Shown here: positions 27,985-35,760 of the stretch, piece after piece | Layout of the letters: every line of letters begins with the position of its first letter | Numbering within the stretch: position 1 is the first letter of the stretch | Assembly (NCBI GenBank): GCA_040880025.1 | Contig: JBBDJD010000012.1 | Span: 39,634 to 103,633, forward strand | Direction of reading: 5' to 3' | Length of the DNA: 64,000 bases | Origin: RCIO01 sp040880025 | GTDB taxonomy: Bacteria > Pseudomonadota > Alphaproteobacteria > Rhizobiales > Rhizobiaceae | The notes under the pieces: model-generated | Databases searched by the model: none | What the model saw: the letters and a program-made list of their open reading frames with translations, nothing else | Told to the model about the DNA's origin: nothing | Position numbers and translations under genes: made by a program

Positions 27985-28823
27985 GCCCCGCCATTGCCCG
28001 CCGTTTCAACGCAGCCGGCCTGGCGATTACGCTCATCACGGTGATCTTGGCCATATTATGGGCATTTCCCATCTACTGGGGAATCGTAAGTTCGCTGAAA
28101 CCCGACAACGAAGTGGTGCGACCCTATATCGAGCTGTGGCCCGATACGCTGACATTCGAGCACTATGTGTTCGCCCTTACCCAGACCAAGATCGGCTACT
28201 GGTATATGAACTCCATCGCCACGGCGATCGGGGTCACGATCTTGACGGTGGGCACCTCGATCTTCGCCGGCTACGCGATCTCGCAGCTCCGCTTTCCGTT
28301 TAGAAGACCCCTTTGGTGGCTGATCCTTGCCAGCTTCATGGTTCCAACCCAGGTTCTGATCATCAATCACTTCGTCCTGATTGCGAATATGGGCCTGCTG
28401 AACACCTGGGCGGGCATCATTCTGCCTCAGCTCATCCACCCCGTCATCATCATCGTCTACAAGCAGTTCTTCGATCAGGTGCCCAAGGAATTCCGCGAGG
28501 CGGCCATAATGGACAATGCCTCTGAATGGCGAATCTTGTCCAAGGTCTACATACCGATGAACTGGGGGGTGACGACGGCATTGTCGATAGTCACCTTCAT
28601 CTGGTCATGGAATGCGTTTCTCTGGCCTTTCCTGGCGGTCACCAAGACCGACATGATGACAATCACCGTCGGCATTACACAGACCAACGACAGTTTTGGT
28701 GTCTACTATGCGAGCGAGTTGGCCGCCGCGGTCCTTGCCGGCTTCCCGGTGGCGCTGGCCTACCTGCTGTTCCAACGCCGCGTGACGGAAGCCATCACAC
28801 TGTCGGCCGGCATCAAGGGGTGA
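27981..28823 (+). CDS. sugar ABC transporter permease, MalG/UgpE type
   Basis: 280 residues, six membrane helices; EAA loop KEFREAAIMDNASEWRILSK (about 171-190). The GTG start lies in the stop of the first permease. It completes the membrane channel; the ATPase is encoded convergently at 28.96-30.04 kb. Confidence 0.92.
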   Translation: MSPAIARRFNAAGLAITLITVILAILWAFPIYWGIVSSLKPDNEVVRPYIELWPDTLTFEHYVFALTQTKIGYWYMNSIATAIGVTILTVGTSIFAGYAISQLRFPFRRPLWWLILASFMVPTQVLIINHFVLIANMGLLNTWAGIILPQLIHPVIIIVYKQFFDQVPKEFREAAIMDNASEWRILSKVYIPMNWGVTTALSIVTFIWSWNAFLWPFLAVTKTDMMTITVGITQTNDSFGVYYASELAAAVLAGFPVALAYLLFQRRVTEAITLSAGIKG

Positions 28824-28957
28824 GAGCCTGGTCCGCCTTTGGCGGATCGGAAGGTCCGGTGGACCTTTCGAAAGGTTCGAACGCCCGAAGGGCAGGGACC
28901 CATGCGGGTAACCCACCTGGTCCGCCACGGCCGGCGCTTCAGGCCGGCGGAATCACG
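28824..28957. repeat. intergenic cluster of short hairpins between convergent units
   Basis: Several small inverted repeats in 134 bp: GGTCCGCC-TTT-GGCGGATC, AAGGTCC-GGT-GGACCTT, GCCC-GAA-GGGC and GCCGGC-N7-GCCGGC. It separates the permease operon from the convergent ATPase gene and may end transcription from both sides. Confidence 0.4.
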
Positions 28958-30040
28958 CTAGGCCGCGTGATAGGCGCGCCCGGCGCTGTCGAAGAGATGT
29001 GCCTCCGTGCTGTCGAAGGCCAGACCGACCTCGTCGCCGGGCGCCACGGCCGAGCGGCCGACATCCTGCGCCACGAGCGTCGATCCGTCGCTGAGGCGGA
29101 CATGGATGAGTGTGCGCTCGCCCAGCTTCTCCACCACGGACGCCTTGCCGAACGTCACACGGTCCTCGCCGCTGGCCACGCGCACCGCCTCCGGCCGGAT
29201 CCCCAGCACCGCGCTGTCGCCCATCGATTCGGCCGGCACCGGCATGTTGGTCGCAAGCACGCTGCCGTCGCCCAGCGTCGTCGTCACCGCGCCGTCCCCG
29301 GAAACGGAAACCGGCAGAAAATTCATCGCCGGCGAGCCCACGAAGCCGGCCACGAAGCGCGAAGCGGGCCTCGAATAGACCTCCATCGGCGTGCCGATCT
29401 GCTCGATCTTGCGGTCGTTGAGCACGACTATGCGGTCGGCCATGGTCATGGCCTCGGTCTGGTCATGGGTCACATAGATCATCGTTGTCGCGATGCGATG
29501 GTGGAGCTCGGCCAGTTCCACCCGCGTGCGCACCCTGAGCGCCGCGTCGAGGTTCGACAGCGGCTCATCGAACAGGAACGCTTTCGGCTCCTTCACGATC
29601 GCGCGGCCGATCGCCACGCGCTGGCGCTGGCCGCCCGAAAGCTGCGCGGGTCGCCGCTCCATCAGTTCGCCGATCTCCAGCATGCGCGCCGCGTCCGCGA
29701 CGCGCTTGTCGATCTCGGCCGTCGCCATGCCGATATTGCGCAGTCCGAAGGCGAGGTTCTCCGTCACCGTCATGTGCGGGTAGAGCGCGTAGTTCTGGAA
29801 AACCATCGCGACCTCGCGCTGCCCCGGCGCAAGCTGATCGACCCGCCGGTCGCCGATCCAGATTTCCCCCGCGTCGATGGATTCCAGCCCGGCGATCATT
29901 CGCAGCAGGGTCGACTTGCCGGACCCGGATGGGCCGAGGAAGACGACGAACTCGTTGGGTTCCACCGTCAGCGATATGTCTTCGATCACGCGGACGGAGC
30001 CAAAGCTCTTGCTGACGTTGCGCAGGTCGATCAGTGCCAA
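28958..30040 (-). CDS. sugar ABC transporter ATP-binding protein, UgpC/MsmX type
   Basis: 360 residues. Walker A GPSGSGKST (about 36-44), Q-loop VFQNYALYPHMTV, signature LSGGQRQRVAIGRA, Walker B FLFDEPLSNLD, H-loop VTHDQ; then the TOBE regulatory domain of MalK-type ATPases (about 235-360, VLGIRPEAVRV). Start is TTG at 30040 with GGAGG upstream. It probably energises the permeases encoded convergently, since they lack their own ATPase and share an operator type. Confidence 0.93.
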   Translation of the reverse strand: MALIDLRNVSKSFGSVRVIEDISLTVEPNEFVVFLGPSGSGKSTLLRMIAGLESIDAGEIWIGDRRVDQLAPGQREVAMVFQNYALYPHMTVTENLAFGLRNIGMATAEIDKRVADAARMLEIGELMERRPAQLSGGQRQRVAIGRAIVKEPKAFLFDEPLSNLDAALRVRTRVELAELHHRIATTMIYVTHDQTEAMTMADRIVVLNDRKIEQIGTPMEVYSRPASRFVAGFVGSPAMNFLPVSVSGDGAVTTTLGDGSVLATNMPVPAESMGDSAVLGIRPEAVRVASGEDRVTFGKASVVEKLGERTLIHVRLSDGSTLVAQDVGRSAVAPGDEVGLAFDSTEAHLFDSAGRAYHAA

Positions 30041-30060
30041 TATTTCCTCCCATTTTCTTT

Positions 30061-30082
30061 CGTATCAGTAGTTCGCGATACA
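30061..30082. promoter_or_regulatory. arabinoside-locus operator, site 3 (ATPase promoter)
   Basis: Arms CGTATC and GATACA in a 22-bp palindrome; read on the minus strand it begins TGTATCG and ends CTGATAC as in site 1, with one extra base in the centre. It lies 21 bp before the ATPase start codon. Confidence 0.5.
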
Positions 30083-30226
30083 GACCCGGTGTCAAGGTAT
30101 TAATGGCCGGCGCAACAGCCAGCCGGCGCCGGATTTGCCGGCGCACGCGACGCTTGCGCCGCGCGCTGATACGCCGCCCCATTTCCCGCTTTGCGTTCTC
30201 CCCCGCGCCTGCTAGATGCGCGCCCC

Positions 30227-32032
30227 ATGACCACGCCTCTCAAAAACATCCGCAACTTCTCCATCGTTGCCCATATCGACCACGGCAAGTCGACGCTGGC
30301 CGACCGGCTCATCCAGATGACCGGCAGCCTCGAAGAGCGCGAGATGAAGGAGCAGGTGCTCGACGCCATGGACATCGAGCGCGAGCGCGGCATCACCATC
30401 AAGGCCAACACGGTGCGCCTCGAATATGACGCCGCCGACGGCGAGCATTACGTGCTGAACCTCATCGACACGCCCGGCCATGTCGACTTCGCCTATGAGG
30501 TCTCGCGTAGCTTGCGCGCCTGCGAGGGTTCGCTGCTGGTCGTCGATGCAAGCCAGGGCGTCGAGGCGCAGACGCTGGCCAATGTCTACCAGGCGCTCGA
30601 CGCCGACCACGAGATCGTCGTGGTCCTCAACAAGGTCGACCTGCCCGCCGCCGAGCCCGACCGCATCCGCCAGCAGGTGGAGGACGTCATCGGGCTGGAC
30701 GCCTCCGACGCGGTGCTGATCTCGGCCAAGACCGGGCTTGGCGTCGAGAACGTGCTGGAGGCGATCGTCACCCGGCTGCCGCCGCCCAAGGAGGGCGACA
30801 TCAACGCTCCGCTGAAAGCCATGCTGGTCGACAGCTGGTACGACAGTTATCTCGGCGTCATCGTTCTGGTCCGCGTCATCGACGGCAAGCTCAGGAAGGG
30901 CCAGCAGATCCGCATGATGGGCACCAACGCCCGCTACCCGGTCGACCGCGTCGGCGTCATCACCCCCAAGATGGTCATCACCGACGAGCTCGGCCCCGGC
31001 GAGCTGGGCTTCATCACCGCCTCGATCAAGGAAGTCGCCGACACCCGCGTCGGCGACACCATCACCGACGACAAGCGCCCCACGCCGAACATGCTGCCGG
31101 GCTTCAAGCCGGCGCAGCCGGTGGTGTTTTGCGGCCTGTTCCCGGTCGACGCCGCCGACTTCGAGGATCTGCGCGCCGCGATGGGCCGCCTGCGCCTCAA
31201 CGACGCCAGCTTCTCCTACGAGATGGAGACCTCCGCCGCGCTCGGCTTCGGCTTCCGCTGCGGCTTCCTCGGCTTGCTTCATCTGGAGATCGTCCAGGAG
31301 CGGCTGGAGCGCGAGTTCGACCTCGACCTGATCGCCACCGCGCCCTCCGTCGTCTACCGGCTGACCATGACCGACGGCACGACGCGCGAGCTGCACAACC
31401 CCGCCGACATGCCCGACGTGGTCAGGATCGAGCATATCGAGGAGCCGTGGATACGCGCCACCATCCTGACGCCCGACGAATATCTGGGTTCGATCCTCAA
31501 GCTCTGCCAGGACCGGCGCGGCGTCCAGCGCGACCTGTCCTATGCCGGCAGCCGCGCCATGCTCACCTACGACCTGCCGCTCAACGAGGTGGTGTTCGAC
31601 TTCTACGACCGGCTAAAGTCGATCAGCAGAGGCTACGCCTCGTTCGACTACCAGCTCACCGACTACGCGCCCGGCAATCTGGTCAAGATGTCGGTGCTGG
31701 TGAACGGCGAGCCGGTCGACGCGCTGTCCATGCTGGTCCACCGCGACGCCGCCGAAAAGCGCGGCCGCGTTTTGTGCGAAAAGCTCAAGGACCTGATCCC
31801 CAAGCACATGTTCAAGATCCCGATCCAGGCCGCGATCGGCGGCACGGTGATTGCCCGCGAGACCATCTCGGCGCTCCGCAAGGACGTCACCGCCAAATGC
31901 TACGGCGGCGACGTGACGCGCAAGCGCAAGCTGCTGGAGAAGCAGAAGGAGGGCAAGAAGCGCATGCGCCAGTTCGGCAAGGTGGACATTCCCCAGCAGG
32001 CGTTCATCGAGGCGCTTAAGATGAGCGACTGA
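30227..32032 (+). CDS. lepA: elongation factor 4 (LepA)
   Basis: 601-residue translational GTPase. G1 AHIDHGKSTLADRL, G3 IDTPGHVDF, G4 NKVDLP, then domain II, EF-G-like domains and the LepA-specific C-terminal region ending with KRMRQFGKVDIPQQAFIEAL. It acts on stalled or mistranslocated ribosomes. The ATG at 30227 gives the standard N-terminus MTTPLKNIRNFSIVAHIDHG; the few codons upstream are not conserved in character. Confidence 0.97.
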   Translation: MTTPLKNIRNFSIVAHIDHGKSTLADRLIQMTGSLEEREMKEQVLDAMDIERERGITIKANTVRLEYDAADGEHYVLNLIDTPGHVDFAYEVSRSLRACEGSLLVVDASQGVEAQTLANVYQALDADHEIVVVLNKVDLPAAEPDRIRQQVEDVIGLDASDAVLISAKTGLGVENVLEAIVTRLPPPKEGDINAPLKAMLVDSWYDSYLGVIVLVRVIDGKLRKGQQIRMMGTNARYPVDRVGVITPKMVITDELGPGELGFITASIKEVADTRVGDTITDDKRPTPNMLPGFKPAQPVVFCGLFPVDAADFEDLRAAMGRLRLNDASFSYEMETSAALGFGFRCGFLGLLHLEIVQERLEREFDLDLIATAPSVVYRLTMTDGTTRELHNPADMPDVVRIEHIEEPWIRATILTPDEYLGSILKLCQDRRGVQRDLSYAGSRAMLTYDLPLNEVVFDFYDRLKSISRGYASFDYQLTDYAPGNLVKMSVLVNGEPVDALSMLVHRDAAEKRGRVLCEKLKDLIPKHMFKIPIQAAIGGTVIARETISALRKDVTAKCYGGDVTRKRKLLEKQKEGKKRMRQFGKVDIPQQAFIEALKMSD

Positions 32033-32033
32033 G

Positions 32034-32051
32034 CCTCCCCGCAAGGGGAGG
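32034..32051. terminator. hairpin after lepA
   Basis: CCTCCCC-GCAA-GGGGAGG, a 7-bp perfect stem starting directly after the lepA stop. No T-run follows, so termination strength is uncertain. Confidence 0.35.
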
Positions 32052-32147
32052 GAAAAGGCGCGTTTCATCGCAATCCCGGCGGCGCGTGTCCGCCAGGTTC
32101 AGGAAATCCTGTTTTCGTTCAAGCCCGCCGAAGCGCCGGGCTTTCTC

Positions 32148-32570
32148 TCAGGACGTGTCGGGCGCGGGCGATGTCGCCTGGCGGCATGCATGCCCGGCAG
32201 GCCCGCGCCCGCCGGCTTTGAGGCCCGGCCGCTCCGACAGCGCGGCCCGCGCCAGCATGGCAACGAGCATCAGCGCCAGCGCCCGCAAACGCGCCGCGAG
32301 CAGCAGGGCGTCGCCGGCCGGCGCACCGGCCGGATCGGGCACGTCTTCCAGGCAGGGGGCGACATTCCGGAAAGGGGTATCGGGCGCCATGCCGGTAAGG
32401 AAGGCCCGCGCCGCGGCCTCGCCGCGGGCCAGAATGCCGAGCGCCCGCCGGCGGCGACGGGCCGCAACAGCGCCGGCCATTTCGGCCAGGCCGGCGAGCG
32501 CCAACAGCAGCGCCACGATGCGCTCCAGCGCATCGTGCTCCCTGTTCGCATGTCCGTTCCGGCTATCCAT
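32148..32570 (-). CDS. hypothetical protein
   Basis: 140 residues from an ATG at 32570 with GGAAGCGGAA upstream. Composition is Ala/Arg-rich, with two moderately hydrophobic stretches (VALLLALAGLAEMAGAVA near 20 and ALLLAARLRALALMLVAMLA near 90) that may be membrane-associated. Convergent with lepA. No family recognised. Confidence 0.5.
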   Translation of the reverse strand: MDSRNGHANREHDALERIVALLLALAGLAEMAGAVAARRRRRALGILARGEAAARAFLTGMAPDTPFRNVAPCLEDVPDPAGAPAGDALLLAARLRALALMLVAMLARAALSERPGLKAGGRGPAGHACRQATSPAPDTS

Positions 32571-32756
32571 GTTCCGCTTCCGTTCAGGCGCGAAAACTAT
32601 GGGCGCGGGTTGAGGGGGTGTGGACAGATTCCGGGCAAAAAAGCGGGCAGACGGAGCCAAGTCATTGAAAGAGCGGGGTTATTTGTTTGTGGAAGCGGCG
32701 CGAGTATCCACGCCGCGCTGCGCGACGTAGAGGCGGCCTCGCGCCAACGCTGACCG

Positions 32757-32784
32757 TCAACTTACCCTACGTGGAAGTAGTTGA
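32757..32784. promoter_or_regulatory. isolated palindrome at the left edge of the AT-rich island
   Basis: TCAACT and AGTTGA arms 16 bp apart, with inner ACTT/AAGT positions also symmetric, reminiscent of MerR-family operators. No gene follows on the plus strand, and the nearest minus-strand start is 190 bp away, so it may be an orphaned promoter fragment. Bases 32571-32813 otherwise hold nothing I can identify. Confidence 0.25.
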
Positions 32785-32813
32785 GGACATTAGATGGGAT
32801 ATCTCGTAGAGCA

Positions 32814-33275
32814 CTAAGCGTATTTCAACGCCACATTCCGCAGCCTAGCAGCGAGCTCAGTAAGTCTACGCATTTCTAGGTTATGCGCGTCATCAATGGC
32901 ACTGTTGAAAATGAACGCAGACGGATTGGCAGGCGCAAACGCATTGGCAAACTCGGCAGGTGTTAAAACCGGCTTCAAACGCTGCTGTGCAGAAATCCAG
33001 AACTCATCGACTTGCTGCTTCCATCCATTGTACTGAGGGTGATCCGTTACCTGCGTGTACGCCAGTTTGTCGGCATCAGCGCTCACATCAAGGACCGCAC
33101 CTAAGGTCGCCTCCCGAGACCTCTGCATTGTTTGCTCAGCGGTAATTCGATTCTGCTCTCTAACTGCGGCTCGCCAATCACCACTGATTGCGACCCACAG
33201 GGAGCCGATCGCTGCTACGATTGCGATCCAGAGCGTCAAGGTCGTACTGGTAAACCAATATTCAAAAGGTGGCAT
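32814..33275 (-). CDS. small membrane-anchored hypothetical protein of the wHTH island
   Basis: 153 residues. One N-terminal membrane helix (about 10-31, TLTLWIAIVAAIGSLWVAIS), then a long helical cytoplasmic part beginning WRAAVREQNRITAEQTMQ. GAGG lies seven bases before the ATG. It is 135 bp downstream of the last of five overlapping winged-helix genes and has the same low G+C, so it may be part of the same unit. I know no family for it. Confidence 0.65.
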   Translation of the reverse strand: MPPFEYWFTSTTLTLWIAIVAAIGSLWVAISGDWRAAVREQNRITAEQTMQRSREATLGAVLDVSADADKLAYTQVTDHPQYNGWKQQVDEFWISAQQRLKPVLTPAEFANAFAPANPSAFIFNSAIDDAHNLEMRRLTELAARLRNVALKYA

Positions 33276-33410
33276 GCCTGACCTCTTGGCTCATCAGGGT
33301 GAGCACCGAAGAATTCGTGTTTCAAGGATTCGCTGTCGATGGAGCCGCGGCCACGAGACGAACGCCCTGCAGGTTCGTTGGGGTGCTCTCGGTCACTTTA
33401 GCAGTCGTTG

Positions 33411-33812
33411 TTAGTTCTTTTCTCCGAGTAATGACTTAATTGTTGCCTTCGGTAGAGCGCGAAATAGGTTGCTCCAATCGAACACAATCACCCCATCTTC
33501 CCGTACTTCCCGTCTCAGCAAGCCTAACTCCTTCAGCGGTTGTAGATGGTGATCAAGCGCTGGTTTGCTGTTGTATCCGCAGGCTTCCGTTAATTCATCC
33601 TTCGTGCTAGGCTTCTCACAGGCGCGCATGATATTTTTCGCGCGATCAGTCTTCAAGCTTTCTTCTACATATTTTTTTACTACAGCGGCATTAGAAATGC
33701 TTTCTATTGTCTCAATTGCGCTTAAACGATCTTTGATCGCAATAAGCTCATCTTGAAGTGGCTGAGAGGAGACTTCCAAACGATTTTTCTTTGTCCGTCT
33801 CTCGTCATTCAT
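33411..33812 (-). CDS. winged-helix protein E of a five-gene cassette
   Basis: 133 residues. N-terminal helical part (about 15-55, LQDELIAIKDRLSAIETI), then a winged helix-turn-helix: RAKNIMRACEKPSTKDELTE, ACGYNSKPALDHHLQPLKEL, GLLRREVREDGVIVFDW as the wing. The ATG overlaps the stop of gene D (ATGA). It is the most divergent and longest of the set. Role unknown; DNA binding is inferred from the fold only. Confidence 0.7.
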   Translation of the reverse strand: MNDERRTKKNRLEVSSQPLQDELIAIKDRLSAIETIESISNAAVVKKYVEESLKTDRAKNIMRACEKPSTKDELTEACGYNSKPALDHHLQPLKELGLLRREVREDGVIVFDWSNLFRALPKATIKSLLGEKN

Positions 33813-34150
33813 TCCTTGGCCCCAGATTTTGGTGCTTCAGATGTTGTTAGCAGGTCAAAGTCTCGTAGGTCGAATAGGCGGATACGCTTCTTTTCCGGGG
33901 TCGCTTCCATCAGTCCCATTGAAGTGCAACGGGCAGTGAGGGCGACGACAGCATTGGGACTCATTTTGCAAGCGACACGCACCTGCTCAACCGATGCACT
34001 GCCGTCGAACATCTGGTAGGCTGCGCGGGACTTTGCGTCAGGGAGCGCATCTGCCAGAGCTGCTTTTACGGGCTCTCGTACCGCTACACGCAACCAATTG
34101 CGCATCTCGACAAGCACCTCCAGCAGTTTTTCTTCAGTTTGCGCCTGCAT
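33809..34150 (-). CDS. winged-helix protein D of a five-gene cassette
   Basis: 113 residues from the ATG at 34150 (GAGG directly upstream; a TTG at 34159 is possible). Same plan as its neighbours: N-terminal helix TEEKLLEVLVEMRNWLRVAV, then AAYQMFDGSASVEQVRVACK and SPNAVVALTARCTSMGLME, which align with the MDGTRTQ... recognition helix of genes A-C but are more divergent. Overlaps gene C by 17 bp and gene E by 4 bp. No family name known to me. Confidence 0.7.
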   Translation of the reverse strand: MQAQTEEKLLEVLVEMRNWLRVAVREPVKAALADALPDAKSRAAYQMFDGSASVEQVRVACKMSPNAVVALTARCTSMGLMEATPEKKRIRLFDLRDFDLLTTSEAPKSGAKE

Positions 34151-34475
34151 GATCCTCAAAGAAGTTCGAAGGAAGCGAAATCACCAAATTTGGCATCTTT
34201 AGGTCGCCAGTAAGTAAATTGGCCTTATTAAGTACCCCAACTAATGTGCTGAGATTGCCCTGATTCATTGATGTTGCACTACGAATTTCAGCTTGCGTCC
34301 GAGATCCATCCATCAAAAGTATCGACTTCTGTTTCGGGACGCTCGCGCCTGCAAGCTCCCGCAAAGCCGCTCGTTGTTTGGCGTCGCGCTCGGCAATCTT
34401 ATCTTCCGCGAGCAGTTCCAGTAAGCCATGAATTTTTCGCAGGAGATCAAGCGACTCCGAATCGTCGTAGGGCAT
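34134..34475 (-). CDS. winged-helix protein C of a five-gene cassette
   Basis: 113 residues. Helix SLDLLRKIHGLLELLAEDKI, then ILLMDGSRTQAEIRSATSMN and QGNLSTLVGVLNKANLLTGD (helix-turn-helix), ending with a strand and PNLVISLPSNFFEDHAG. The tail PSNFF and the LMDGSRTQ core are shared with genes A and B, so the three are paralogues. Start and upstream stop overlap by one base (TAATG). Confidence 0.72.
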   Translation of the reverse strand: MPYDDSESLDLLRKIHGLLELLAEDKIAERDAKQRAALRELAGASVPKQKSILLMDGSRTQAEIRSATSMNQGNLSTLVGVLNKANLLTGDLKMPNLVISLPSNFFEDHAGAN

Positions 34476-34816
34476 TACATCCCCGCGCTATCGTCAAAGA
34501 AATTTGAGGGTACTGAAATCACCAACTGCGGTTGCTTTGGGTCGCCCCTTAGGAGGTTGCCTTCCCTAAGGGCCTTAACCAATTCGCTGAGCTGCCCTTT
34601 ATGAATCCCGCACTCCTCCACGATTTTCGCCTGGGTCCTTGTCCCGTCCATTAGGAGTACGGCCTTCGGCTTGTTTCCCTTTCCACTCCCCGCAAGGACG
34701 CGGAGCACGTCACGTAGCTTTTTGTCTCGCTCCGCGATGGCCGGTTCGGCAATGACGCGGAGAAGGTCGCGCATTTCCTCCAGTACCGTCAGCATGCGAT
34801 CGGCCGGTTCGTTCAT
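34475..34816 (-). CDS. winged-helix protein B of a five-gene cassette
   Basis: 113 residues. Helix MLTVLEEMRDLLRVIAEPAI, AERDKKLRDVLRVLAG, core VLLMDGTRTQAKIVEECGIH, KGQLSELVKALREGNLLRGD, tail PQLVISVPSNFFDDSAG. By eye it is very close to gene A over the first 90 residues. Overlaps the stop of A by 4 bp. No catalytic motif. Confidence 0.72.
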   Translation of the reverse strand: MNEPADRMLTVLEEMRDLLRVIAEPAIAERDKKLRDVLRVLAGSGKGNKPKAVLLMDGTRTQAKIVEECGIHKGQLSELVKALREGNLLRGDPKQPQLVISVPSNFFDDSAGM

Positions 34817-35142
34817 TCACTGTCACCGCCGAAGATTTCGAGAAAATTAGCTGGGATAGGGAATACGGTCTTTGGCATCTCGTCTGGACCAATCAACGCG
34901 GCTTCGCGCAAAGCTTTGACGAGGCGGCTTAAGTCGCCCATGTCGATCCCGCATTTATTCCGGATTGCTGTTTGAGTGCGCGTGCCGTCCATAAGTACGA
35001 CCGCGTCCGCCTTTCGCTTGCTCCGGCCGACAATCTCCAGAAGCAACGCGCGCAATTTCTTATCTCGCTCCGCAAGTGCAGGTTCCGCGATAAGGCGAAG
35101 GAGATCGCGAATCTCTCTCAACAGTTCTGTATCTTCGCTCAT
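34813..35142 (-). CDS. winged-helix protein A, first gene of a five-gene cassette
   Basis: 109 residues. Helix TELLREIRDLLRLIAEPALA, ERDKKLRALLLEIVG, core VVLMDGTRTQTAIRNKCGID, MGDLSRLVKALREAALIGPD, tail TVFPIPANFLEIFGGDSE. The ATG at 35142 is chosen because it gives the same N-terminus as gene B; a GTG at 35190 would add 16 residues without match in the paralogues. The ribosome binding site is weak. First of a translationally coupled series A-B-C-D-E. Confidence 0.7.
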   Translation of the reverse strand: MSEDTELLREIRDLLRLIAEPALAERDKKLRALLLEIVGRSKRKADAVVLMDGTRTQTAIRNKCGIDMGDLSRLVKALREAALIGPDEMPKTVFPIPANFLEIFGGDSE

Positions 35143-35419
35143 ATTGAATGCGAAGCACACGATCATGAAATTTGCAAACTCTTGAACCACTCATCGTGTC
35201 AAAGTCGGTTGAAAACACCCACCAAGTGTCCAAGACATAGTCTTTGCCCTCTTCACAACTGCCGTTCAGATTTGTTCTCCTCATCAAATTGGCCACCGAG
35301 GCTGCGAATCGATTCGGCCAGTTGCGGCCCGCCGAGCAGGCAACGGCCGGTGGAAGCAGGTGGACAGAAATCGCAGGGAATCCGACGCATCCGGCGTTTG
35401 CAAGAAAATCTATCCTCAT
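35060..35419 (-). CDS. doubtful ORF with a strong ribosome binding site
   Basis: 119-codon frame beginning MRIDFLANAGCVGFPAIS; AAGGAGG stands eight bases before the ATG at 35419, an ideal spacing. The frame overlaps gene A by 83 bp in another phase and resembles no family, so the 3' part at least is suspect. It may be a real leader gene of the island, or a remnant. Confidence 0.25.
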   Translation of the reverse strand: MRIDFLANAGCVGFPAISVHLLPPAVACSAGRNWPNRFAASVANLMRRTNLNGSCEEGKDYVLDTWWVFSTDFDTMSGSRVCKFHDRVLRIQYERRYRTVERDSRSPSPYRGTCTCGAR

Positions 35420-35760
35420 CCCTGCCACCTCCTTCGTGCAAATACCGCTGCGCGGGGTCCGCAGGACGATGGCCTCCGAGTGTGGAGCGGCAGCGGTCGG
35501 TGTCGGATCGGGTGAGCAACGAGAGTGGGGCTCTTTGACAATGGCCAGACAGCGTAACAGCCGGGCGTGGCGACGGTGAAGTGTGGCTTCTGAGATGCGG
35601 GGACGGTTTCAGTGGTCTGGCATGGATCCCCGAGTTTGCCCTCCGCTATGGCTTCGGGCGTTCGTCGCTTCAATCGACAAATCGTTGTCGATTGATCGCC
35701 GTTGGCGACCGCTCCCCACCCCCTTGCTCCTTCCCCCGCCCCGGCGCACACAGGGAGCGC
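35143..35760. other. intergenic stretch at the right edge of the AT-rich island
   Basis: 618 bp without a convincing gene apart from the doubtful ORF above. It must hold the promoter of the winged-helix cassette; TTGACA on the minus strand (35202 to 35197) is a possible -35, but no good -10 follows at 17 bp. Base composition changes from AT-richer to GC-rich over about 35200-35350. Confidence 0.5.

Noticed and set aside
33809..35142. CRISPR array or toxin-antitoxin pair in the AT-rich island
   Set aside because: There are no direct repeats with regular spacing, and the five small genes are paralogues of one plan rather than a toxin/antitoxin pair with a known toxin fold.
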